DNA of 60,000 bases from Symsagittifera roscoffensis (taxonomy: Eukaryota; Xenacoelomorpha; Acoela; Convolutidae): the NCBI RefSeq assembly GCF_963678635.1, contig NC_087063.1:538287-598286 (forward strand), in the 5' to 3' direction. Of the stretch, positions 1-7,926 are shown piece after piece (positions within the stretch are counted from its first letter, which is position 1; each line of letters begins with the position of its first letter). A program made the position numbers and the translations under genes. The notes under the pieces are model-generated. The model was not told the DNA's origin and searched no databases. It saw only the letters and a program-made list of their open reading frames with translations.

Positions 1-162
1 CAGGAATCATCAATCTCGAACGACAACCGCGAGGCCTTCTTCCAGCTTCCCGAACAGCCCAAGATAAAAGCGGATCCGAACCAAAGCCTCGATGCTTTCT
101 TCGTCCACATGGTGTCGCCTTTGAAGTTTTTTGTTCATCTGGAGAACGAGGAAAAAGTTGAC
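1..162 (+). CDS. Tudor gene exon 1 of those visible (partial at 5' side)
   Basis: Frame 1 is open from the first base to D54 and ends at the donor GAC|GTACGT. Residues 32-48 read A-F-F-V-H-M-V-S-P-L-K-F-F-V-H-L-E, the typical entry strand of an extended Tudor module. No initiator methionine is required here because the exon continues beyond, or starts at, the window edge. It ends in phase 0 and joins exon 603-1055 in phase 0. The linker to the Tudor core is rather short, so a small missed exon within 163-602 is possible. Confidence 0.8.
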
Positions 163-3100
163 GTACGTTTTTTGCTCAATGGCAGATTATATATGCAACA
201 ATTTTGGTTTTGAAGATTTGCAGGTATTTTTTTGGCTCCAAGAAATCAAGTTCTGGTGTTCTCTCTGGAATCTTTGCCAACGATAAATTCTAAATACCCA
301 TCTCCTCCTTTTCTGCCTCGAAAAAATTAAAAATTAAGATCTTTCACAGATTTAAGATCGTAACTGTGAGATTTGATGTTGCGAGTTAGCTGTTTAAAAT
401 CTATTTAATAACATTTTTGTTTTCAGTGATAGAAATTTGTTATTTTATAACGTTTCTGTTCTCAGTGATAAAAATGCCTGATGGCGATTTTGTTATCGAA
501 ATGCATTGTGATGTTTAATAGATTTCTGTTTTTGTTCTGGTTTGTTTCTCCTGCCCATTCAAGTGAGTTCATATTTAGGAACTTATGTCTTTGTGTCTGC
601 AGTGCTCTAAAGTCAGTACGAATGTTTCGAAAAGCGAATTGCAAGATGGTCAGTTGTTACTCTACGAAACAAGGTTTGACGACTCCTGGTGTCGGGCGCA
701 GATGCTTCCGAACAATGAAGTGCTAATGGTCGATTTCGGATCGCGAGATCCCTTTGAAGAACACAGGGCGCGGGAAATGCCGAAAGAGTTGACCAGGTAT
801 CCAGTTATGATCAGACAATGTAAACTGGCTAATATCCAGCCAGAAAAAGGCACCTGGTCGGCGGATGCGAACAAGTTGATGCAAGATCAGTGCGATGGCG
901 AAGAGTTGTCGATTGTTGTGCGCGAGTTGAAGTATAATTCGATTGCTCAGAAAAACCCCATCTTGATAGTGGATGTTACAGTAGCTGGAGTGGATTTAGC
1001 CGAGATTTTAGAAAAGGCTGGATACGCAAAGCGTACTGCCAAAAGCCAATATCAGGTACTCAAACTTTAGTTTAATGAACAAAGTAAACGAATTGCTCCA
1101 ACCAAACACGAAGTGGGAATAGCAATTGCGTAGGTTGTTTATTTTCTCCCAACTTTTCCCTTACATTGGCTAGATTGACCTCAATATTGCAGTTTTTTTA
1201 TCTCAGCCAATTACCTCATTAATCACTTCAATAAAAATAACAAACAAATAGAATTTAAGAAAAAAAAACTGCAAAAAAATGTCTAATGATTTTTGGTTGC
1301 AAGTTCTCTATGTGGACTACTGTGATCGGAACATTCTATGCTACTTGCACAGCAAACGGCTATCCTTGTAGATGATTAGATTCTATTGTATATTTTTAAA
1401 GTTCTAATTGAGTCAATATCAGGCGGAAGTGAATTAATTATTAATGAACGAATTGGTTTTCAACTTGGTAAGGTCGTAATTTTTTCAAAAATGCTATTAG
1501 TCTCAACATTTGTATAGGAACTTTTTTTGCCATTTTGGGGGCTAGATTTTGAATACTTCTGTGATCGGAATGCTTTGGAGCTAGCGGGTTCCTTTCTTTT
1601 ATTCCATAGATTTAATAGGTTTGAGTGCTGAGGGACGAAATGATGTAGCAGAGTTTTTTTTCAGGAAAAAATCCCGAAAATTTTATTTATGCTCACATAT
1701 CTTTTCTCGCGCTTTGAGTTTTGATTTTTTCTTTTGGTTAATATTATCAAAAAAGTGTCAATCACCAATTGGTCTAGAAATTAAAAGAGCTTTAAGGGCA
1801 TCTATTTTTTATTTGAAATCGGAAATTTGATGTTTTTTTTTTCAAAAAACAAGTCGTTATTTGTTTTGTGTTTCTTTACGTTCATTGACTCTTTTCCAAC
1901 TATCTGTTGGCTATGTTTCTGGGTTTTCTTGAGTACATTGAATCGCCTTTTTTTCTTCTGACTTCAAACAGTTCATCTATATTATCAGAACTGCAGTATC
2001 GTATTTATTTAATTCAGGTTGTTATTAGTGAGCTCTCATGGAAGTTGCATGGATAAAAATCGTTTATAATGGATTTTTGTTGACTAAAATGTTGTCTATG
2101 TAATCAATTATCATGGCAAATTTAGACAACGTGATGGATTTTTAATCCATTATAATCGATTATTTTCGAAAAATAAAAAATACAATAAAATCGATTACAA
2201 TCCATTTTTGTTTTCAATTTGATGGATTATTTTTTAAACATAAAATCCATGAGAATTGATTGAATTTTGTAAATAATGGCTATACTTTTTGCAAATTTCT
2301 GCAAAACTTGAACGAATACGTTCATCCAGGGGCGGCCAGAATGTAGTAATTTTGAAGAGGCCAATATATAGAAGTTTTTCTAAAAGCCCAAAAACTGCAT
2401 TTTTGACAAGTTCCCTACGTACCCCCCCCCCCACACTTACAGGAAAAACGTGAAAAAGGAAAATTTTGATGACTTTCAAAAATCGTAAAGTTTTCATCGT
2501 TTTCACAATTTTTGGGATTTTTTTGGAAAAATTTCACTTTTCTGAAATTTTGATGAAGAAAAATAACTAATGATCGCAAAAAAGGCAAAAAAAAACACAA
2601 AAGATTTGAAAATACCCCCCCTAACGTACCCTGAAATTTAGCGAGAGAACAAAATAACTAACTTAGGTTTAACAATATTACGAAGAAATGAAAAAAAAAC
2701 AAAAGATTTAAATAAATGGATTATAATCCATTATAATCGATTAAAATGGATTATTTTTCTTTTGATAAAATTTTTTGAAAATAAGTTGAATATAATTGAT
2801 TATAATCGATTAAATTGGGATTTTATTGCTTAAAAAGTATTATCATTATAATCCATTTTCAATCAATTTTAATTGATTATTTTTGTTAATTTATAGAGAC
2901 TTGCAATGAAAATCCAATATAATCGATTATTATCCATGAAACTTCTGTGCGGGAGCGAATCTTCCTGCCAATCTTTTCCTTGTGTTTGTTTGATTTCAGG
3001 CCACGCAGCAGAAACAGAGCCCTGGGCTGTCTACCATTGCTGCAATCAGTCCGGGTTATTCCAAAATTAACAACTGGTTCTTCCAGAACGCAGAAATCTG

Positions 3101-6100
3101 TGCTGCAGATGCGAATAAATCAGAGCTGATTAGTCTTCACGAAGAACAGTGTGAGGTTGCAGAGAAAAATATTCGGAAATGGAACAAAATATCTCTCAAA
3201 GGTACGAATAGATGAAACCGTAATAGATAGCAAACGGTTATTATATAGTAGTTTTGATTCCATAGAGCAATTTTTGTCAGATTTTTCAAGCAGTCAGAAT
3301 GCAGCAAAGTTTGAATTCTCAATACAGGCTCTCGCTCCAGTGCCAATTTACTGGATTTATTTATAGGGGTGGAGGTTCTTTAGTAGATACCATCGGGGGG
3401 ATTGTTAAGTACATCCCAAATGTTTAATTAATTTAGAATAATTCTAAGAGGTTCAACAGTATAATCAGCTCTCTAGCGCTAATGACTTTTATCTCGTTGA
3501 ATCATTTAACGGATGAAATCAAATGTGTGAACTGAAAACTCATTCGAAATGCTCAAAAACATAGTTTTACAAATAGATATGAAGTTGAGCTATAAAATAC
3601 AGTCAGCCAAAACATGTAAATGCATGATCTGACGATTCATGACTAAATTGGCGGTAGCAGTCTCATTTTGGTAAGGTTTCCTTAGTTTTCAATTTCCATC
3701 TGCCGTTTATCAACTGTTTAATGTCTATCCTCTTCAGATTCTTTCTGATAGTTTTTGACTATAGTTTTCTCCTTTTTTCACAGCTGGACATAACGAAGTT
3801 GGACATTTTTCGTTATTTAACCATAAAAACTTCCAGACTCCTTTTCATTTGGTCCAGAGGCAACGCGGTTGTCTTTGAGCCTTAAGAGGTCTGCCAGACC
3901 TTGTTTTTTCAGTGTATGAAATTATTTTTTTTCTGAAAACATTGAATTGTCGGACATTCGTATGTCCGTCCACTCATTTTTTGATGGCTTAATTCCCAAA
4001 GCATGGATTTTTTAATTGAATAAATTCATACTTAATTGACAGTCTTCCTGTTTCTAGTGTCTTCTATATGTTTTAAATGTTCGCAGCGATAACTCATTTT
4101 TTCATTGTTATAGCTGTCTTGTTACACGAGCGAGTAGCTAGTGTTTTAGTACGAACCTTTTTGTCTAACCTAGCTCGCAAATAAAAGTGTTCCTTCAAAG
4201 TGGAAAGTGTTCAGTTATTTGGTGGCCCTTTGCTATAATCACGATCTAGCATTGGAAATTTCATAGCCTCTGTTCTCTCTTTTGTTTCTGGCTAGTGTTT
4301 GTGATCAATTAAGCGTTAGTGGTTGGGTGGTTAGTGCGTGAGACCCAAATTTATTAGGTCGCTTATTCGAATCCGAGACGTAGCCGCGTTTTTACTCATT
4401 CGAGGCTTATTTCTACTTCTTATTACACTTCATAGAGCTGCTTTTTATCGTGTTCTCGCTAGTGTTTGCGAAGCAAAGCTTCGCCTCTGTGTTATAGTTC
4501 AGTGTTATAGCTTGCTCATCTTTAAGACGTTTGCGAAATGACTTATCTTTTTGTTATTACACATCAAGCTAGCCGTAGTGTTAAATTACGAATCCATTTT
4601 TTCCACCCAACTCGCAAATAAAAGAGCTCATTTGGTAACACTTTTGCTGCATAGCATTGGAATTTCAAAAACAGAAGCGAGAATGTGACTTTTTTTATCT
4701 CAAGTTTGGAAAATCGATCCCGGCATATGGCGAAAGCTCATTATGTCTTTTTCCTCTCATTTCACTTTTTTCTTTTCAGAGCTTTTTTCCGTTTTCTTGC
4801 TTGTGTTTGCGAAGTTCAGCTTCGCCTCTGTGTTTATATTTCAGGCGTTTCCAGTGATAATCTATTTTTTAATTGATAATAGTGATAATTCCAGATGACG
4901 TTGATTGGGCAAGTCTCTTAGTTCCAAGTTTGCCTGGCCAAGAAAAGGATGCGTTTGACTGTGTCTTAACTCACGTCAAGGATGACGGCACTTGTTATCT
5001 TCAGTTTAGTTCCTTAAAAGGGACAGAGTATCTGAAGGAACTTCTGCTGCAAGTGAACGAAAAGACGAGCTTAGACTGCATCAGAAGTGTTATATCGCAG
5101 CCTGAATGTGGCAATTTATATGCTGTATATGATTGGATAAATCAGATCTTTGCTCGAGCAATTGTGACTTCAGTTGAAATAGATTATGTAACAGTGTTCT
5201 TCATCGACCATGGTCATACAGTTAATGTTGACATTGACTTCATTAGAGACTCGCAGCCTTTCCAACCTGCCTTTTCCAATCTTCCGTGCCAAGTTGCACC
5301 TGTTAAAGTAGCCAATGTGGAATGGCAAGATGCCTTGTCTCTAGATTATCTGGACATTTTAATGAAGGAGCAAAGAAGACTGAAATGTTGGTGTGTGAAC
5401 GAATTCGATCAGTCTACTGTGAATCTGAAGCTGTCAGATGGTCGAATCCTGCGGGACGCATTAGAAGAACTAAAACCGAAGGAATGCTACGAAGGCGAAT
5501 CCGTTGTTTGTGAGTAACAGACATAAAAGACAATTTATGAAGATCAAATGAAGTTAACAAATCGGTGGCCAGTTTTTACGATACGTTTTTCTGCTGATGT
5601 TTTTAGTGATAAAATTCTTTGTGATTGAATATTGAAATTGTCCATATTGATCTATTTTAGCGCTGTTAACTTTTTCGCCGATCAAAACATTAATTTAGTT
5701 GAAGGACAAAACAATTTGTATTTGATCAAATTTGTCTTAGGGTCTTGTTTGCTCAACTCTATTTCTGTGTACTATAGTATGGCATGCAATTCCATCATTA
5801 GTTGGCCACCAGAAGATAATTTAATGAAATAGATGGCTTTTGCAAAGGTATGGGGGCGAAAAGATGAGAAGAAATTTTAGGGAGTCCAATTTAACAATCC
5901 TAACAGCTTAGAATCTCTGTGAATGTGATACTAGTGTTACTCGCCCTGTCCCTTTTTGTGAAGTGCATTGTGTTGTGTTGTTTGAATGTTAGACCGTGAC
6001 TTTGGCTGTTCGGCCCACCTGCACCACACAGTGTCTCTGTTCGCCAACTCGCTACACCCCTTTCACCAGATCACTCCCGACCAGGTGCTCACACATGGCC

Positions 6101-6957
6101 ACAAGGTCAGCTTCCAAGTGGTGGCACTCACTGCTGGCAGACACATGCGGGTGGTGGAGACTGCACTGGGCCAGAAGTATTTCCGCCAGTTGAGTCCAAC
6201 ACTCGAACAAGCATGCAAAGGTACGACAAACATTAGCTGCACAAAATTGAAACATATCTCTCATTTATCCTTCACAAGTCAAGTTAGCATTGGTATCAAA
6301 AAATTTGGAAACCACTCAAAGCTGGAAAACCTGAGAGGTTTCGAAAGATGTCTTGTTAAAGGCTTCAACTACTCATGTTCGGCTTAATCTATCCTTGTCG
6401 GTTATCCGATGTTTTTGCGTGACTATTCAAACATTTCAAGAAATTGGTGGATCTAGTTTATTTGAGGACCACAGTGTCCTTTAGAGAATGAAGTGGCCTT
6501 TTTTTAGAAGGTTTAATGGTTTGATTTTGGTGCTATACTCTCCGATTTTGCAGAGTTGGGCCAGGAAAGTGCGAATCTGAGCTCTCTGAAGTGTGGATCC
6601 TATTTCCTGGTTCGATGTCCCGTAGACAACGTCTACAACTCTGATGAGAATCACAATGACGTCGAGACGAAATTCGCCTACCATAGATGCAAATTAGCCA
6701 GTCATGTGGAAGATTTTGTCTTTGCGCTGAACGACATAGACTCGGGGGAGATTGTGTTTGCACACAGACGGAATATTTTCGTGCTGCCGTCTCAGTTTTA
6801 TGGACCCGATTTCCCCCTAGTGACCTGGGACGCATCCTTCATTATGTCGGACAAAATACTCGATGTAAACTTTGTCGGGCAAGAGTTAGAGTGTACGGCT
6901 GTGTACCCGACCAAAACTTCGGTCCATTTCATATACCCGGACTACTTAGCTTTTTGA
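1..6957 (+). CDS. Tudor-domain protein, 3' part of a multi-exon gene (5' end outside window)
   Basis: Six exons (1-162, 603-1055, 3000-3201, 4895-5509, 5993-6220, 6554-6957) join through GT-AG introns with matching phases (0, 0, 1, 1, 1). They give 2064 nt, that is 687 residues and a TGA stop. I see three extended-Tudor-like modules. Module 1 (about residues 30-200) has VSPLKFFVHLE, then D-S-W-C-R-A at 81-86 and V-D-F-G-S at 97-101. Module 2 (about 290-450) has F-F-I-D-H-G-H at 374-380. Module 3 (about 565-670) is weaker, with Y-H-R at 596-598 and D-I-D-S-G at 614-618. The family reads D-x-x-W-Y-R-A and D-Y-G-N at these places, so the methyl-arginine cage looks altered in all three. Tudor proteins of this type usually scaffold Piwi/piRNA granules through dimethyl-arginine; that role is inferred. 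The exact orthologue (TDRD, RNF17 or tudor) cannot be decided from this fragment. Confidence 0.88.
163..602 (+). other. Intron 1 (440 bp)
   Basis: Donor GTACGT at 163, acceptor TTTGTGTCTGCAG ending at 602. AT-rich, with no other feature recognised. A near-repeat (AACATTTTTGTTTTCAGTG, then AACGTTTCTGTTCTCAGTG) occurs near 410-465. Confidence 0.75.
603..1055 (+). CDS. Tudor gene exon 2: core of extended Tudor module 1
   Basis: The 151 codons (residues 55-205) are all open. G70, D81-S-W-C-R-A86, then V-D-F-G-S (97-101), E-M-P-K-E-L and P-V-M-I-R-Q-C-K-L follow the order of an extended Tudor domain, including the conserved hydrophobic-Cys-Leu strand and I-Q-P-E-K-G-T-W. The exon starts after TGCAG at 602; an ATG at 585 lies in the intron and is not the start. 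It ends CAG|GTACTC. The cage position usually Tyr in D-Y-G-N is Phe99, and Asn is Ser101. Confidence 0.9.
1785..1930 (+). repeat. Degenerate dispersed repeat also found in the gene's 3' flank
   Basis: The stretch that includes CTTTAAGGGCATC, GAAATTTGATGTTTTTTTT, CGTTCATTGACTCTTTTCC and CTGTTGGCT recurs in the same order and strand at about 7425-7545, and in the duplicated flank at about 40165-40265. Identity is moderate by eye, with indels. It is likely an old transposon fragment; the family is not recognised. Confidence 0.55.
2041..2945. mobile_element. Non-autonomous TIR element (MITE-like), about 905 bp, in intron 2
   Basis: The 35 bases starting at 2041 and the reverse complement of the 35 bases ending at 2945 match at 31 positions; both begin GAAGTT and share CATGGATAA. 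The interior is AT-rich and holds repeated TATAATCGATTATAATCC-like motifs close to both ends (2137-2205, 2715-2820, 2840-2935), like subterminal repeats. There is no transposase frame. The flanks share only TG on each side, so a target-site duplication is not established and the superfamily is unknown. Confidence 0.6.
3000..3201 (+). CDS. Tudor gene exon 3: linker between Tudor modules 1 and 2
   Basis: The frame continues in phase 0 from exon 2 (A-T-Q-Q-K-Q...) and runs open for 67 codons plus one base, ending AAAG|GTACGA. The residues (206-272) are charged and Asn/Lys/Glu-rich, with N-N-W-F-F-Q-N and no Tudor motif, so it is probably inter-domain linker. The split codon G|AT completes as Asp with exon 4. 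Confidence 0.82.
4115..4845 (+). repeat. Old tandem duplication in intron 3
   Basis: Matching landmarks occur twice in the same order: TCGCAAATAAAAG (4170 and 4611), AGCATTGGAA(A)TTTC (about 4249 and 4654), and GTGTTTGCGAAG...CTTCGCCTCTGTGTT (4463 and 4803). Spacing between the copies falls from about 440 to 340 bp through indels. Each copy has a small hairpin, GCGAAGC-AAA-GCTTCGC at 4468-4484 and GCGAAG/CTTCGC at 4809-4825. Confidence 0.55.
4321..4385 (+). repeat. Possible tRNA-derived SINE head or tRNA relic
   Basis: GGGTGGTTAGTGCG at about 4325-4338 resembles a tRNA D-arm/A box, and TATTCGAATCC at about 4364-4374 resembles a B box (GGTTCGAATCC). Their spacing fits a type-2 RNA polymerase III promoter. 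The stems do not fold as a clean tRNA by eye, so a functional tRNA is unlikely. Confidence 0.35.
4895..5509 (+). CDS. Tudor gene exon 4: extended Tudor module 2
   Basis: Starts after TTCCAG; its first two bases complete Asp273. Residues 273-477 contain F-D-C-V-L-T-H-V (entry strand, 293-300), W-I-N-Q-I-F-A-R-A (353-361, the W-Y-R-A-like position), V-F-F-I-D-H-G-H (373-380, in place of D-Y-G-N) and L-P-C-Q-V-A-P-V. This order matches an extended Tudor domain with altered cage residues. It ends in phase 1 at T|GTGAGT, the most canonical donor of the gene. An in-frame TTG at 4873 is intronic. Confidence 0.9.
5510..5992 (+). other. Intron 4 (483 bp)
   Basis: Donor GTGAGT, acceptor TTTGAATGTTAG ending at 5992. 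No other feature recognised. Confidence 0.8.
5993..6220 (+). CDS. Tudor gene exon 5: linker and start of module 3
   Basis: The first two bases complete Tyr478 (T|AC). Residues 479-553 are open, His-rich early (A-H-L-H-H-T), then V-S-F-Q-V-V-A-L and Y-F-R-Q-L. It ends AAAG|GTACGA in phase 1. An upstream in-frame ATG at 5986 lies in intron 4 and is not a start. The fold is not recognised with certainty; it probably forms the SN-like part around the Tudor modules. Confidence 0.82.
6221..6553 (+). other. Intron 5 (333 bp), contains the left edge of the duplicated block
   Basis: Donor GTACGA, acceptor CGATTTTGCAG ending at 6553. From 6309 onward this intron is also found at 39011 onward. The copied block therefore includes the acceptor but not exon 5 or its donor. 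Confidence 0.8.
6554..6957 (+). CDS. Tudor gene terminal exon 6: Tudor-like module 3 and stop
   Basis: The first two bases complete Glu554. Residues 555-687 end with I-Y-P-D-Y-L-A-F and TGA. Y-H-R at 596-598 and F-V-F-A-L-N-D-I-D-S-G at 608-618, followed by I-F-V-L-P, sit where a Tudor core has W-Y-R-A, D-Y-G-N and the L-P strand. It is a weak, diverged module. An intact second copy lies at 39256-39659. Confidence 0.88.
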
Positions 6958-7014
6958 AACTATTTCTGCTCGACGCAAAATTTTCATTTTAATTTTACTC
7001 CTTATTTGTTTTGT

Positions 7015-7035
7015 TTAATTGATCGGATCAATTAA
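7015..7035. repeat. Perfect 21-bp palindrome just downstream of the stop codon
   Basis: TTAATTGATC, a central G, then GATCAATTAA. It lies about 60 bp after TGA and could form a 3' UTR hairpin. In the second copy (from about 39718) the outermost pairs are weakened by one change. Confidence 0.6.
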
Positions 7036-7424
7036 TATATTTCATCTTTTGTGCCCGCACTTAACAGTCTAACTGAACCAATTGGTAGGGAAAGTGACCA
7101 GTTATCCGTAAAAGATTGTTTGGTTCACAAACATGCGTCATTTGGGCGTTTCTGTGTCGATAATTTAGAAAAATGATACAAATATTGTTTTTAATTTCAT
7201 TTAAATTTATTTGCTAACAAAAAGGCAAATGACACTTTTTCCGACTTTGAAAGTGGAAAAAGTGCAAAAAAGGTCAACGACTTCTAGCTTCGAAGGTGGA
7301 TATTAATTAAGATATGGATATTAGATTTGAGATATAAGGATTTTTCAGAGGATCAAAAATTAGCTATTAATCCAGTTTTTTTTTCAAATTGGATCAATTT
7401 AATCCAAAAAATGTCAAGCATAAA

Positions 7425-7545
7425 GACTTTAAGGCCATCCACTTTTTCTTTGATTTTCGAAATTTGACGTTTTTTTGGTTTCTGTGCGTTCATTGACACT
7501 TTTCCATCTGTCTGTTGGCTCTATTTTTTTCTAGAAGTTTGGTCA
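7425..7545 (+). repeat. Dispersed repeat, second member (partner of intron 2 copy)
   Basis: Shares CTTTAAGG, GAAATTTGACGTTTTTTTGG, GTTCATTGACACTTTTCC and CTGTTGGCTCT with the intron 2 stretch at 1785-1930, in the same order. Family unknown. Confidence 0.55.
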
Positions 7546-7686
7546 CGAGCAAATTGTTTATTTTAGCTGTTTGACTTGTGATTTCTTTTGTCGTTTAGCT
7601 CAAATTCATTTGCTAAACGCAATGCAGTTTACGTACGTTTGCCATTATCACAATGCTAAGGCGTGTGTTATAGAGCTTGATTTTTG

Positions 7687-7926
7687 TTGAAAATTATTTT
7701 TTTTCAGAATTCCCTGTAGAATTAATGTTTTTTCGTTGATTCAGTTTTCAAACAGTAAACAGTGTTCATCATTACAAAAAAAAGATCAAAGAAAAGATCT
7801 TGTGAGTATTGAATAGCGAAATTTGATATATTGAAGAAACACTGTCTTTGTAAATATAGTTCTGGAATTAATTAACGTTTTTCCAATGCAGGCTGTGTTA
7901 ACACAGTTTTTGAATAATAAAAAATA
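7687..7926. other. About 240-bp segment absent from the duplicated flank
   Basis: In the copy, GAGCTTGATTTCTG (about 40400) runs straight into CTTGACTTAG. Here the equivalent bases are separated by about 240 bp containing the perfect palindrome CTGTGTTAACACAG (7893-7906). It could be an insertion here or a deletion in the copy. No terminal repeats or target duplication are clear. Confidence 0.55.

Larger units (their letters stand above)
1056..2999 (+). other. Intron 2 (1.94 kb) with transposon relics
   Basis: Donor GTACTC, acceptor TGATTTCAG ending at 2999. It contains a dispersed repeat at about 1785-1930, listed separately, and the TIR element 2041-2945, listed separately. A homopolymer of 11 C lies at 2422-2432, with a second C-run near 2615. 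No coding potential recognised. Confidence 0.75.
3202..4894 (+). other. Intron 3 (1.69 kb)
   Basis: Donor GTACGA, acceptor GATAATTCCAG ending at 4894. The 5' half shows nothing recognisable. The 3' half holds a degenerate tandem duplication and a possible tRNA-like relic, listed separately. The open frames starting at 3151, 4338, 4657 and 4685 show no domain and are not supported. Confidence 0.75.

Noticed and set aside
585-602. ATG at 585 as start of a separate protein
   Set aside because: It lies before a good acceptor at 602, and exon 1 joins in phase at 603, giving a continuous Tudor module.
2234-2600. Minus-strand frames in intron 2
   Set aside because: They lie within the AT-rich TIR element; the translation is Phe/Lys-rich with no transposase motif.
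4657-4876. Two overlapping frames of about 65 codons in intron 3
   Set aside because: Low-complexity Phe/Ser/Leu-rich translations of T-rich intron sequence without domains.
6481-6835. Minus-strand frames opposite exon 6 (and at 39183-39537)
   Set aside because: Shadows of the coding strand; duplicated only because the exon is duplicated.
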